A stretch of 64,000 nt of DNA from contig NZ_JOFX01000008.1 in the NCBI RefSeq assembly GCF_000719345.1, positions 1 through 64,000 on the forward strand, written 5' to 3'. The notes under the pieces were generated by a model. The model saw only the letters and a list, made by a program, of their open reading frames with translations. It was not told where the DNA came from and did not search any database. This stretch comes from Streptomyces sp. NRRL F-2664. Lineage in GTDB: Bacteria; Actinomycetota; Actinomycetes; Streptomycetales; Streptomycetaceae. Numbering within the stretch: the first letter of the stretch is position 1; each line of letters opens with the position of its first letter. Below, one piece after another: positions 24,310 to 32,602 of this stretch. The translations under genes were made by a program, and so were the position numbers.

Positions 24310-24489
24310 ATGCAGAGCAGCGAAGCGACGAAACTTGAGCAGGCCTGGCGCGCGAAGGGGTCGCCGCCATGCGATCACCCAACGCTCGAGACCGAGTTCG
24401 ACCTCGGAGGCAGGACGGGCGACAAGGTGTGCACCACATGCGGCGAGGCCTTCAGCCGCGAGGAGCGACGGAAGCGAGGCTGGACATAG
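24310..24489 (+). CDS. Small Cys-pair protein
   Basis: 59 residues: SSEATKLEQAWRAKGSPPCD followed by HPTLETEFDLGGRTGDKVCT, then TCGEAFSREERRKRG. The C-x2-C plus CDH pattern suggests a zinc ribbon. It runs opposite to its neighbours, divergent from the recombinase, and ends at a strong terminator. No clear ribosome site is seen. It may be a small regulator; function unknown. Confidence 0.55.
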   Translation: MQSSEATKLEQAWRAKGSPPCDHPTLETEFDLGGRTGDKVCTTCGEAFSREERRKRGWT

Positions 24490-24494
24490 CAAAG

Positions 24495-24532
24495 CGCCCC
24501 CACCGCCCTGCGCTCGGCAGGGGGTGGGGGCG
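24495..24532. terminator. Long bidirectional terminator
   Basis: CGCCCCCACCGCCCTGC (24495-24511) pairs with GCAGGGGGTGGGGGCG (24517-24532) with one bulge and a 5-base loop. It separates the convergent plus-strand small gene and the minus-strand lysis genes and likely marks the end of the phage late operon. Confidence 0.75.
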
Positions 24533-24535
24533 GTG

Positions 24536-24631
24536 TCAGTCGGTGTCGGCCTCGTCGTCGGCCGGCGGCAGGTCCGGTTCGAGGAACGGCCGGATCGACG
24601 GTCTCGGCGGGCAGTCGCGCTCATCGCCCAT
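24536..24631 (-). CDS. 31-residue acidic open frame at the end of the lysis cluster
   Basis: MGDERDCPPRPSIRPFLEPD continues to a final ADDEADTD. The ATG lies three bases past the stop of the preceding gene, so it could be translated by coupling; there is no ribosome site of its own. It is the last frame before the terminator. It may be an unexpressed tail. Confidence 0.35.
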   Translation of the reverse strand: MGDERDCPPRPSIRPFLEPDLPPADDEADTD

Positions 24632-24634
24632 GGG

Positions 24635-24997
24635 TCACACTCCAGTTCGGTTGTACTCGGTGATGCGATCCGGCGGCACGGGAGGCTCGATACCGGCCTG
24701 CCGCATCTGCGCGGTGAGGTCGCCGACGTAGAAGACGAAGGCGCGCACCAGCGATCGTAGCGACCGGACTTCCTCGCGGGTCTCGGCAAGGTCCGCCCGG
24801 TCCTTCTCCCGGATCTCGCGGAAGGCCTGCAGGTCTGCCGCCCGCTGTGCCGGCTCGCTTTGCACGACGGCTGCTACCTCGGTCGCACGCGCGGTCGCCG
24901 CAGCGGCGGCCCGAGACGAGCGTGCCGTGTACACCGCCCCCACGAGTGTGAGCACGGCCGCGGCGACCGTGACTACTGCTGCCCAGACCCCTGTCAT
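24635..24997 (-). CDS. Membrane-anchored coiled-coil protein of the lysis region
   Basis: 120 residues. One membrane helix at about 4-25 (VWAAVVTVAAAVLTLVGAVY), then a long charged helix (ADLQAFREIREKDRADLAET, REEVRSLRSLVRAFVFYVGD). This N-in anchor plus coiled coil is seen in phage proteins near holins (Rz- or spanin-like layouts and minor holins). Its ATG overlaps the stop of the four-helix gene (ATGA at 24994-24997). Confidence 0.6.
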   Translation of the reverse strand: MTGVWAAVVTVAAAVLTLVGAVYTARSSRAAAAATARATEVAAVVQSEPAQRAADLQAFREIREKDRADLAETREEVRSLRSLVRAFVFYVGDLTAQMRQAGIEPPVPPDRITEYNRTGV

Positions 24998-25434
24998 CCG
25001 CCCTCAGCTCTCCGGGTCCGCGGAGGCTTGGGCACGGAGTGCTCGGGCACCGTCGCGGCCCACATGATCACCCCCACGTGGGAGGTCAGGTACCAGACGG
25101 CGACCCATGCGCCGCGGGAGTAGTCGCCGCTGATGACAGCGGCGAGGTAAGCGATCGCCCACACGGCCGGCGGAACCAGTGCAGCGACGAACCCCCATCG
25201 ATCACGGCCGACGCGCAGGAACGCGGAGATCGTGGTGATGAGTCCTGCGACGATCCACAGCCAAGCCCAGTGACGCAGTGAGCACACCTGCGTGAGGAGC
25301 CGCAGCCCCTCCGCGTTGGGTGGATCGACAAGGAAGCTGACGCCCCAGCATGTCTTGCCGATGCCGAGGATGAGGAGGAAATGGCCGCGGCGGCCCAGCT
25401 GCTGTCGGAGCCGCCGGACCGCACGGCACCTCAT
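24994..25434 (-). CDS. Four-helix membrane protein
   Basis: 146 residues with four hydrophobic segments: GHFLLILGIGKTCWGVSFLV, HWAWLWIVAGLITTISAFL, GFVAALVPPAVWAIAYLAAV and WVAVWYLTSHVGVIMWAATV. Its ATG follows the TAG of the holin-like gene with no gap (TAG-ATG), so it is tightly coupled to it. Such proteins recur beside the holin in Streptomyces prophages and may help in lysis, but no activity is known to me. Confidence 0.65.
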   Translation of the reverse strand: MRCRAVRRLRQQLGRRGHFLLILGIGKTCWGVSFLVDPPNAEGLRLLTQVCSLRHWAWLWIVAGLITTISAFLRVGRDRWGFVAALVPPAVWAIAYLAAVISGDYSRGAWVAVWYLTSHVGVIMWAATVPEHSVPKPPRTRRAEGG

Positions 25435-25791
25435 CTACACGCCCGAGAGCGGGCGCCGTACCGCGGCAGACGGGGCCGGCGCGGCGATCTGCGTCCGATC
25501 CCACATCGCGACTACCGCGGCCGCGGCGGCGAGGGCGACGGCCTGCTGCTCCGCAGACCAGTCGAGGCCGAAGCCGACGGCGAGCGCCAGGACGGCCTGC
25601 GCGAAACCGAGGACGGCGGCGCCGATCGCGTCTCCGGCGACTACGGCGAGGATCAGGCCGACGAGGGCCGCGGCGACCGCGTTGATGACGGCCTGCTGCT
25701 CGGCAGACACGTCCATGCCGAACGCGGCCAGCAGCTTGACGACGATGGCGGCCAGGCCGAGCCAGAGCGCCGGCTCTCTCTTGAAGATCAT
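25435..25791 (-). CDS. Holin-like protein
   Basis: 118 residues. Hydrophobic helices at about 9-25 (ALWLGLAAIVVKLLAAFG), 35-58 (AVINAVAAALVGLILAVV) and 60-80 (IGAAVLGFAQAVLALAVGFG), with a repeated short motif GMDVSAEQQAV / GLDWSAEQQAV, showing an internal duplication. Position right behind the endolysin and small size fit a phage holin that permeabilises the membrane. The ATG at 25791 begins MIFKREPALW. Confidence 0.75.
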   Translation of the reverse strand: MIFKREPALWLGLAAIVVKLLAAFGMDVSAEQQAVINAVAAALVGLILAVVAGDAIGAAVLGFAQAVLALAVGFGLDWSAEQQAVALAAAAAVVAMWDRTQIAAPAPSAAVRRPLSGV

Positions 25792-25805
25792 GATGGGTGG
25801 TCCTC

Positions 25806-26066
25806 TCAGCCCCGGAGGGCCTTGTCGTAGGCGAAGAGCTGGTTGAACTGGGCGTCGCCGTCTGCGGTGCCGGGGATCCAGTGGTCGATCGGCGGGTTGC
25901 CCCACAGCGTGTACTCGGCGGCGGTGATCTGCCGGACGTAGCCGCTGGGCCAGATGCCGAATACGGCCTTGCCGTCGCCCTGCTGAGGCTGGCCCTTGAC
26001 GAGGATGAGGCCTTCGGGCTTGGGGACCTTGGGTGCGGGCGGCGGGGTGGTGGGAGGTGTGGTCAT
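25806..26066 (-). CDS. Small phage protein between endolysin and holin
   Basis: 86 residues. A Pro-rich start (MTTPPTTPPPAPKVPKPEGL) is followed by KAVFGIWPSGYVRQITAAEY and GNPPIDHWIPGTADGDAQFN. The WPSGYVRQIT element recurs in actinophage proteins near lysins. Starts one base after the endolysin stop. Function unknown; possibly a lysis accessory. Confidence 0.6.
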   Translation of the reverse strand: MTTPPTTPPPAPKVPKPEGLILVKGQPQQGDGKAVFGIWPSGYVRQITAAEYTLWGNPPIDHWIPGTADGDAQFNQLFAYDKALRG

Positions 26067-26067
26067 C

Positions 26068-26802
26068 TCAGAGTCCGATCGCTCGGTAGGCGCGCGGCCG
26101 GCGGTACCGGGGCGCGGGGACAGAGGGGACGGTCGGCGGCTGCCCGGGGTCGGGCTTGTCGCCGCTCACGATGGTCTTGGCGTAGCCGAGGACGAGGTCC
26201 ATACGGGTGTTGCCGGGGTCGCCGTGGTCGTTGCCGTCGGGGACGTGCATGTGCCCGCAGTGGCCCTTGAAGTTGTGCCACTCGTCGAGCGTCATGCGGG
26301 CCTTGCTGTTGCCGTAGCTCGTCGGGTACGGCAACCACGGCCGCGGGGTAGAGGCGAGCGGGACGCCGTGTTCGGTGTGCAGCCACGCCACGTACTTGGC
26401 GTACTCGCGGAGCAGCCAGTCCGGGGCGTCGGGCCAGTAGATGTAGTCGACGCCGGCCCGGCGGGTGCCCCAGCTCGTGCGGCGTGCGGGGTCGCAGCTG
26501 CCGACGAGTTCGACCTGATGGCAGTTGTTGCGGTTGGTGCGGACCTCGGTGTTCGGGTTGTCGACGAGCGCGCGGGCGGACATGTCTGCGGGGAAGTGCG
26601 CGTACACCCTGATCCGCTTGTTCGGGATGTCCGGCAGGATCGTGACGTTGGGTGCGCTCACCCCGCCTCCGTAGTCGGGGAGCGACGTGCCCTCGGTGGT
26701 GTGGGTGACGCAGCAGTTGATCTCCTGCATCAGCCCCGGGTAGCGGCCGTCGTATCGGTACGCCGTCGAGGCGCCGGGGTAGAACTGGGCGCCGGTGGAC
26801 AT
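26068..26802 (-). CDS. Endolysin, N-acetylmuramoyl-L-alanine amidase type
   Basis: 244 residues, an amidase_2/PGRP fold: CCVTHTTEGTSLPDYGGGVS supplies the first zinc His, NRNNCHQVELVGSCD the core strand, and WHNFKGHCGHMHVPDGNDHG the C-terminal metal-site and catalytic region. It should cleave the amide bond between muramic acid and the stem peptide at the end of the lytic cycle. There is no signal peptide, so it depends on the holin. The C-terminal 40 residues are Pro/Arg-rich with no clear wall-binding repeat. CTGGAGG lies five bases before the ATG at 26802. Confidence 0.85.
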   Translation of the reverse strand: MSTGAQFYPGASTAYRYDGRYPGLMQEINCCVTHTTEGTSLPDYGGGVSAPNVTILPDIPNKRIRVYAHFPADMSARALVDNPNTEVRTNRNNCHQVELVGSCDPARRTSWGTRRAGVDYIYWPDAPDWLLREYAKYVAWLHTEHGVPLASTPRPWLPYPTSYGNSKARMTLDEWHNFKGHCGHMHVPDGNDHGDPGNTRMDLVLGYAKTIVSGDKPDPGQPPTVPSVPAPRYRRPRAYRAIGL

Positions 26803-26823
26803 GCGGGCCTCCAGGGCATGAGG

Positions 26824-26850
26824 GCAGCCCCGGCCAACGGGCGGGGCTGC
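26824..26850 (-). terminator. Hairpin between tail and lysis genes
   Basis: GCAGCCCCG and CGGGGCTGC form a perfect 9-bp stem around 9 bases, in the 61-base gap between the last tail gene and the endolysin. It may attenuate late transcription into the lysis genes. Confidence 0.55.
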
Positions 26851-26863
26851 GGGGTGGGGCGGG

Positions 26864-27412
26864 TCAGGTGACGCGGCGGAGGCGGATCCAGGACTTCGCG
26901 TAGACCGTGGTCGCGGTGGCGTTGGAGGCGTTCTGCGCCCAGCGCATCGTCATGGTTCCGGCCGTGCCAGCGGTGGTGAGGTGGCCGGACAGCCGGGCGT
27001 GGGTGTGGGTGCCGCCCGTGCCGTAGGTACCAACGGTCAGGCTGCCGGTCTGGTCGGTTGTGTTCGTCGCCGCCTTCTGGGTGGTGTCGGCGACGACGTT
27101 GCCGAGCAGGCCCCAGCGCATGGTCGCACCCGCCGGCAGGGTCCAGTCGACCTTGAGGCCGCCGGCGCCGAATACGCCGTCGTAGTCGATGAACCCTTCG
27201 ACCATGTAGGTGGCGCTGGCCGCGACGGCAAGCGCGAGGTGGGGGTCCGCGGCCAGAGTCGTTGTCGATGGCCGCGGGGTGTCCCCGGACTTGACGATCT
27301 CAGGGTTGGAGTTGATGAGCGCGTTGAACTGGTCGCGGATCTCCGCGTTGAGCTGCGCGGCGGTGACGACCTCGCCGACCACCCAGGTTCGCGGCGTGGC
27401 CAGCATCATCAT
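26864..27412 (-). CDS. Phage minor tail / tail-tip protein
   Basis: 182 residues. The N-terminus (LATPRTWVVGEVVTAAQLNA, EIRDQFNALIN) is a recurrent starting motif of actinophage minor tail proteins; the rest is a beta-rich Gly/Thr domain (VEGFIDYDGVFGAGGLKVDW, GGTHTHARLSGHLTTAG). It probably sits at the tail tip or baseplate and may contact the host. The ATG run at 27412 overlaps the previous stop. Confidence 0.7.
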   Translation of the reverse strand: MMMLATPRTWVVGEVVTAAQLNAEIRDQFNALINSNPEIVKSGDTPRPSTTTLAADPHLALAVAASATYMVEGFIDYDGVFGAGGLKVDWTLPAGATMRWGLLGNVVADTTQKAATNTTDQTGSLTVGTYGTGGTHTHARLSGHLTTAGTAGTMTMRWAQNASNATATTVYAKSWIRLRRVT

Positions 27413-27930
27413 CGGCCCGGCCCTCCCTTCGCATCGAGCAGCGGGTCCTTCGGGTCAGGCTCGACCGGCGCGGGCTCCTCAGGTACCGGGTCCTGTCGGC
27501 CCGCGCCCTTGTCCGGCACCGGCGGCCGGCGCCGGTCCCACGCCGTCTCGTCATCGGCATGCCACCAGTTCCGCTCGTGCGGCGGCCGGGCCGACACCTC
27601 CTCCTCGGCGGCCGCGGGCTGCGCGGGGAAGATGAGCCGCGCCCAGCCGTAGCCGCACTCGGGGCAGGCGAACCGCGGGTCGTCCGGGGTGACGACCTGG
27701 GCGCTGCCGCACGGGCAGTCGGCCACCCAGCGGCCGTGGTTGATCCGGGCGTAGATGCCGGCGCCGAGGAGCATCCCGGCGGGCGGGGTGACGCGGCGCT
27801 GCACCTGCTGCTCGTACCAGCGCCATGCCCGCTCGGCCGGGGGGACCAGGTCCCAGGCGTCGGGCCGCTGGTCGGGTGACGGCGTGTAGAAGTGCTGGGC
27901 CCGCCGCACGGGGGTGTCCTTGATGCGCAC
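27409..27930 (-). CDS. Zinc-ribbon phage protein of the tail region
   Basis: 173 residues. WVADCPCGSAQVVTPDDPRF and ACPECGYGWARLIFP give a CxC/CxxC zinc ribbon in the middle; the N-terminus has a helix (AWRWYEQQVQRRV), the C-terminus is Pro/Asp-rich and disordered. The GTG at 27930 has AGGAGG four bases upstream. It lies between two tail genes in the same operon, so it may be a minor tail or assembly factor; no function is known to me. Confidence 0.6.
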   Translation of the reverse strand: MRIKDTPVRRAQHFYTPSPDQRPDAWDLVPPAERAWRWYEQQVQRRVTPPAGMLLGAGIYARINHGRWVADCPCGSAQVVTPDDPRFACPECGYGWARLIFPAQPAAAEEEVSARPPHERNWWHADDETAWDRRRPPVPDKGAGRQDPVPEEPAPVEPDPKDPLLDAKGGPGR

Positions 27931-27938
27931 GGGGCCTC

Positions 27939-30248
27939 CTAGTAGCCGAGCCGGGTGGTGGAACCGAGGACGCTGTACGTGCTGCTGTCGAGCGTCCATG
28001 CCGCGTCGGTCTGGCCGCGCGAGGTGTGGAACTGGATCAGGTGGGACTCCAGGCCGATGGTCTCGACGTAGCCCTCGACTCTCGCTGTCACCGTGCTGGC
28101 GGGCGCCTGCGCGGGCAGCCCGGTCACCGCGAACAGGGTGGAGATGTCCGCGTCGAGGAGCGTCCGGTAGGTGGCGACCGACTGCGCATACGCTCGGATC
28201 GGCAGCTCCCGCAGTTCCGGCTCCACGGTCGCGTACCGCGAGACCCTCCAGTTCGCCGCGTCCAGTGCCTCGGCGTCGGTCACCGTCAGGATCGTGTCCT
28301 CCTTCGGTGCCGGCCCGAACGCGGTGACCGACGAGGCGGCGACCACGCGCTGTGTCGCGCCACCCGGGCGGGTCACCTTGTACTGGTTGACGAGCTTCTG
28401 GTCATCGGCCGCGTACTGGACGCCGTCGGTTTCCAGGTCGCCGAAGTCCAGGGTGAGCGCGATGGGTGTGCTGTAGCGGACGGTCCTGCTCTGGAAGAGG
28501 AGCGCATGGCCGTCGCGGTGGCTGGCCAGCCGGCCGCCCTCGGTGGCCTCGACGGCGCGCATCAGTTCCAGGGCGCTGCTCCCGCCGCGGCCCTGGGAAG
28601 CGACGGGGGAGAAGTCGCCGACCGCGTCGACGGCGACAACGCCCGCGTACCCGGCGAGGCGCAGGATCCGCTCGTCGGAGTCCTCACCGGCGTAGCCGGT
28701 CATCCCGGCGTCGTAATGGGCGGCGATCAGCGCAGGGGTCTGGTTGCCGGTGTAGATCGCCGCATGGGCGACGGCCCCGGCCCACAGCTGGTCGGGGTAG
28801 CCGCCGATCGACAGGTAGCGCAGCGCGAGCATGGGCACGATCGACACGGTGATCGGGGCACCGCCGTCGATGTAGACGTCCTGGTCGAACTCGTCGTAGA
28901 CGACGTGGTGCCAGGCCCCGTCAGCGAGGTTGGTCGCGTTGACGACGGACACGGTCCGGGCGCCACCCGCCCCGGTGTGCTCGATGATCAGATAGCCGCT
29001 GCCGTTCAACCCGAACACGATCTCGTGCTGGAAGGAGTCGGAGCGGGCGGCCATGAAGTAGCGGCCCACCGTCGACGTCTGGAACCAGCACTCGAAGGTG
29101 ACGTTCGTCAGGGTGGTCTGCTCCTCGGCGTAGGCACCCATGTAGGCGTCCAGCCGGATCCCATTGGACGCGCCGGCGGGCGCCATCTGGAGGACGTTCA
29201 CCTCGGTGGCCGCCGGGCCGGGCACCTCGGCGAACGTGACGGACCCACCGGTGCCGACCTGCGCCTGGACGAGGCTGCCCGCGCCGGTGCCGCCCAGGTC
29301 ACCGGCGGACACGGAGGTCGACGGCTCGGTCAGGGGGTAGTACAGGACGGGGTTGAGCTGCTTGATTTCCTCGCTGAGGAGCGCATCCAACTGCGGCTGC
29401 CGCGACAGGTTCTTGAAAAAGTCGGTCGCGGTCAGGAGCACCTTGCTCTGCCGGGTGATCCACTCGGTGTCCCACTGATTCACCAGCCCGTAGAACCGCC
29501 AGTGCAGGTCCGCGCCCGCACTGTCGAAGCTGGCCGCGGACGCCCCGACCTCCAGCTGGACATCGTCCAGCCACACCGTGTCCAGGGCGAGCGGCGAGGT
29601 CACGTTCGTGGTGAGCTGCACCGTGTGACTGGTGCTCGTCGCCACGAAGGTCTTGGTGATCTGCGTCCAGGCGTTGGTCACGGCGGAGGCCGTGCCGGGG
29701 CTGCCGCCGTCGATGAGCCAGCGCACGGCCGGGTCCCCGGTCGGCACCCACACCCAGCCCGACAGGGTGTAGGTGACGCCCACGTCCAGGCCGTACACCG
29801 TCTGCTCGACGACCCCACCCGTCCCCGTGTTCTGCCAAGCCACGTTCAGGGAGTAGGTACCGGAGTGGGCGCGGGTGGTGCTGGGGACGACCGCGAACGC
29901 GGGGCTGGTCGCGCTGTTGCTCCAGCCGTCCATGCTGCCGCCCTCGAACCCCGGGGTGCGGATGTGGTTCTTCCCGGCGAGGGTGACGATGCCGAGCTGG
30001 ATCGGGCAGCCGGGGCGGACGTAGGGGTAGTAGGGGGAGGTGGCCAGGCCGGCGGAGAACCGGCCGTCGGTGTTGTCCAGGGTCAGGCTCATGGTGCTGG
30101 GCTGGGTCTGGGTCAGCTCGTCGGCGGCGCCGCGGGTGCAGCGGATCCCGGACGCGAGGTCGACCCACTGGCTGATGTCGGTCCAGTTGACCGAGGTGGC
30201 CATCGGCGCGAAACCGAAGGCCACCCGCAACACGGGCTTGATCGTCAC
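27939..30248 (-). CDS. Large minor tail protein with lectin/CBM-like domains
   Basis: 769 residues. The N-terminus (WTDISQWVDLASGIRCTRGA, LDNTDGRFS) is the distal-tail / baseplate-hub type start common in actinophage. A carbohydrate-binding-like jelly roll follows (TPGFEGGSMDGWSNSATSPA to WLDDVQLEVG, about 95-235). A concanavalin/laminin-G-like fold lies at about 340-500 (GIRLDAYMGAYAEEQTTLTN, ADGAWHHVVYDEFDQDVYID). The C-terminal part resembles hub domains. It most likely forms the tail tip and binds surface sugars. The GTG at 30248 overlaps the tape-measure stop (GTGA). Confidence 0.82.
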   Translation of the reverse strand: MTIKPVLRVAFGFAPMATSVNWTDISQWVDLASGIRCTRGAADELTQTQPSTMSLTLDNTDGRFSAGLATSPYYPYVRPGCPIQLGIVTLAGKNHIRTPGFEGGSMDGWSNSATSPAFAVVPSTTRAHSGTYSLNVAWQNTGTGGVVEQTVYGLDVGVTYTLSGWVWVPTGDPAVRWLIDGGSPGTASAVTNAWTQITKTFVATSTSHTVQLTTNVTSPLALDTVWLDDVQLEVGASAASFDSAGADLHWRFYGLVNQWDTEWITRQSKVLLTATDFFKNLSRQPQLDALLSEEIKQLNPVLYYPLTEPSTSVSAGDLGGTGAGSLVQAQVGTGGSVTFAEVPGPAATEVNVLQMAPAGASNGIRLDAYMGAYAEEQTTLTNVTFECWFQTSTVGRYFMAARSDSFQHEIVFGLNGSGYLIIEHTGAGGARTVSVVNATNLADGAWHHVVYDEFDQDVYIDGGAPITVSIVPMLALRYLSIGGYPDQLWAGAVAHAAIYTGNQTPALIAAHYDAGMTGYAGEDSDERILRLAGYAGVVAVDAVGDFSPVASQGRGGSSALELMRAVEATEGGRLASHRDGHALLFQSRTVRYSTPIALTLDFGDLETDGVQYAADDQKLVNQYKVTRPGGATQRVVAASSVTAFGPAPKEDTILTVTDAEALDAANWRVSRYATVEPELRELPIRAYAQSVATYRTLLDADISTLFAVTGLPAQAPASTVTARVEGYVETIGLESHLIQFHTSRGQTDAAWTLDSSTYSVLGSTTRLGY

Positions 30249-32602
30249 CGCGACAGCACCCCCGTCGGCAGGCCGTAGCTGCGCTGCAGCTTGAGCAGGA
30301 CCCGTTCCAGCTGCTGGGCGACGGCGACCGGGTCCATGGCGCCCTCGATGGTGATGTAGTTCTGCACCACGGTGGAGCCCTGCGCCTGCACCGCAGGCCG
30401 CGCAACCGGCCCGGCCGCCGCGGGGACTGCGGCCAGGGAGCGGCCGCGGTTGAGCGCGTCGAGGTTGCTCACCCCGATCTGCTGCACCGCGGCGGCGCTG
30501 ACGACGTACTCGCCGTCGGACAGCCAGGCGGGGATGCTGTCCGAGGTGCTGGTTCCGGGCCCGCGGACGATGCCGCCACGTGCACGGGTGAGCCGGCCGT
30601 CGACGATGCGGCTGCGGTTGAGTGAGGAGTCGGTCAGGTTCCGTGAGATGACGGTCAGGTAGACCGTCTCGTCCGGGATCGATCGCAACTCGCGCTTGGC
30701 CTCGGCGACCTTGGCCTCAAGCTGCCCGATGTGTGCCTGCAGCGCGGCCCGCTTCTCCGGCGGGACAGACGCCAGCTGGCCCTTGGCGACTTTGATCTGG
30801 CTTTCCCAGGACGAGATGTTCATCTGCAGCCGGTTCTGGCTGAGGCGCGGCGCCACCGATGCGGAGAACGCTGCGGTCTTCTGTTCGGCGGTGTGCAGCC
30901 CGCTGATGAAAGAGTTCTTGAAGGAGTCAAAGGTGCGGTTGGCCTCGACGAACTCGTCACCGATGCCGGGAATCTTCCCGATGGTCATGGCCAGGCCGGA
31001 GATGATCGCGTCGAGTGCGGTCAGCGCTCCGGTCGCCAGCAGCCGGAACCCCTGCAGGGCGATCGGCAGGGACTTGAGCACGCCCTCGGCGAGGGTGAGC
31101 ATCATGTTCCCGCCGATGCGGGCGAACTCCATCAGGCCCAGCTTGTTCTCCTGGACCGTGGCGTGCAGTCGCTGCAACGGTCCCCGGAAATTGTTGACCG
31201 CATCCGTGCCGGGAGTGAAGGCGCCGAGAATTGCGGCGCCCGCATCCTTGAAAGCAGACGCGAAAGGCTGCGCGAGCAGCCAGGCTGCTTTCAGTCCGAA
31301 CGTCAAATCCTTGAACACCGGGGACAGGGTGCGGATCGCTACGCCGAAGAGATCCAGGCTGCGCGACAGGACATTGCCCAGGAGCGACATCTGTTCGCCG
31401 AGGAACGGGCCGAAGATCCGAGCGACCTCGCCGCTGAACCGGCCGATGGACGGCAGCAGTTTGTTGATCATCCCGAAGAGGCCGTCGAGGAACTTCGACG
31501 AACCCTCGGTCCCGCGCTGCAGCCCCTGGAACATCCCGGGCAGGCCCTTGGCCAGCAGATCGGAGAGGCCACCCGACAGAGAGCGCAGCGTGTGCTCGCT
31601 GGTCGCGCCGAACTGCAAGAAGCCTCGACCCAGGCCGCCCAATCCTCGGGTCAGGTCGTCGACGAAGATCTTGCCGAGCTTCAAGTTCGCGGTGAGTTCC
31701 CGCTGGAACTCGCCGTCCTTCATCAGGCGCCCGGCGCCGGCCGCCGCCTTTCCGAACCCGGCGCCCAACTCGGTCATGGCCGAGCCGAGAATCTTGATGA
31801 CGGGACTGGAATCTTTCAGAGCCTGCGTGAATCCAGGCAGCATCGCTTTCTGAATCTCGCCACTCAGTCCAGAGAATTCCTTCTTCGTGGCCACAAGCTG
31901 CTTAGTGAATTCCCGGGCCGGAGGCGGGAGAGCCTTGAGGGCCTTCTCGTACTCCTTCTTCCCCTTGGTCGCCGCCTGCATCGCGTCGGAAATCCCAGAG
32001 AAACCCAACTTCATGGTGATGGCTGCGGTGCCGGCGCCGAGCAGCATCGGGACCAGGGCGCCGAGCGCGGGCAGCAGCGAGAGGCCGGCGACGGCCGCTA
32101 CGCCGCCCATGACGCCGCCCATGCCCCCGCCGCCCTTGCCGCCGAGGGCGCCGAGCGCTGTGGTCGCATCGCCCGCGGCGCCGCTCACCCGGTTCAGGCT
32201 GGGCACCACGGTGTTGATGTCGACCCCGAACCGCTCGGCTGCCTCCGCCGCGGTGACGAACCGGCCGCGCAGGTCCCGCAGGCGGCCGCGGGAGTCGCGG
32301 GTCAGCTGCGCCACCTGCTGGTTGGCATCGGCCGCGGCCTCGCCAAGGTTCCGTACCTCGACCGCTGCGTCCGCGCTGCCGTCGCCGAGACTGTCGGCGG
32401 CCCGGCCCGCGCCGTCCATGGTCCGGGCGAGTTCCTGCAGCCCACCGCCGGCACCGCGGGTGAACGCCCGCAGTTCGCCCCCGGACTCGTCGACCGCTTC
32501 GTTGATCCGGTGGTGGAACCGCTCGGCGGACTCCCCGATACGCCGGAACACGGGAGACAAGTTGTCGTCGCCGTCGAGGATGAAAGCCATGCGCTCAGCC
32601 AC
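30245..32602 (-). CDS. Tail tape measure protein
   Basis: 785 residues, the longest gene of the late operon, right behind the tail chaperones. Rich in Ala, Gly, Leu and helical repeats, with a hydrophobic patch near 175-215 (AVAGLSLLPALGALVPMLLG). The C-terminal region includes SWESQIKVAKGQLASVPPEK, a coiled coil and GGIVRGPGTSTSDSIPAWLS, a motif typical of tape-measure C-termini. It sets tail length and is ejected on infection; about 785 residues suggests a tail of roughly 115-120 nm at 0.15 nm per residue, an estimate only. The GTG at 32602 overlaps the frameshifted chaperone end by eight bases. Confidence 0.88.
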   Translation of the reverse strand: MAERMAFILDGDDNLSPVFRRIGESAERFHHRINEAVDESGGELRAFTRGAGGGLQELARTMDGAGRAADSLGDGSADAAVEVRNLGEAAADANQQVAQLTRDSRGRLRDLRGRFVTAAEAAERFGVDINTVVPSLNRVSGAAGDATTALGALGGKGGGGMGGVMGGVAAVAGLSLLPALGALVPMLLGAGTAAITMKLGFSGISDAMQAATKGKKEYEKALKALPPPAREFTKQLVATKKEFSGLSGEIQKAMLPGFTQALKDSSPVIKILGSAMTELGAGFGKAAAGAGRLMKDGEFQRELTANLKLGKIFVDDLTRGLGGLGRGFLQFGATSEHTLRSLSGGLSDLLAKGLPGMFQGLQRGTEGSSKFLDGLFGMINKLLPSIGRFSGEVARIFGPFLGEQMSLLGNVLSRSLDLFGVAIRTLSPVFKDLTFGLKAAWLLAQPFASAFKDAGAAILGAFTPGTDAVNNFRGPLQRLHATVQENKLGLMEFARIGGNMMLTLAEGVLKSLPIALQGFRLLATGALTALDAIISGLAMTIGKIPGIGDEFVEANRTFDSFKNSFISGLHTAEQKTAAFSASVAPRLSQNRLQMNISSWESQIKVAKGQLASVPPEKRAALQAHIGQLEAKVAEAKRELRSIPDETVYLTVISRNLTDSSLNRSRIVDGRLTRARGGIVRGPGTSTSDSIPAWLSDGEYVVSAAAVQQIGVSNLDALNRGRSLAAVPAAAGPVARPAVQAQGSTVVQNYITIEGAMDPVAVAQQLERVLLKLQRSYGLPTGVLSR

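Noticed and set aside
28026..30278. A 750-codon plus-strand open frame over the large tail protein
   Set aside because: Antisense shadow of a well-supported tail gene with overlapped start and stop; composition is dominated by Gly, Arg, Asp and Val.
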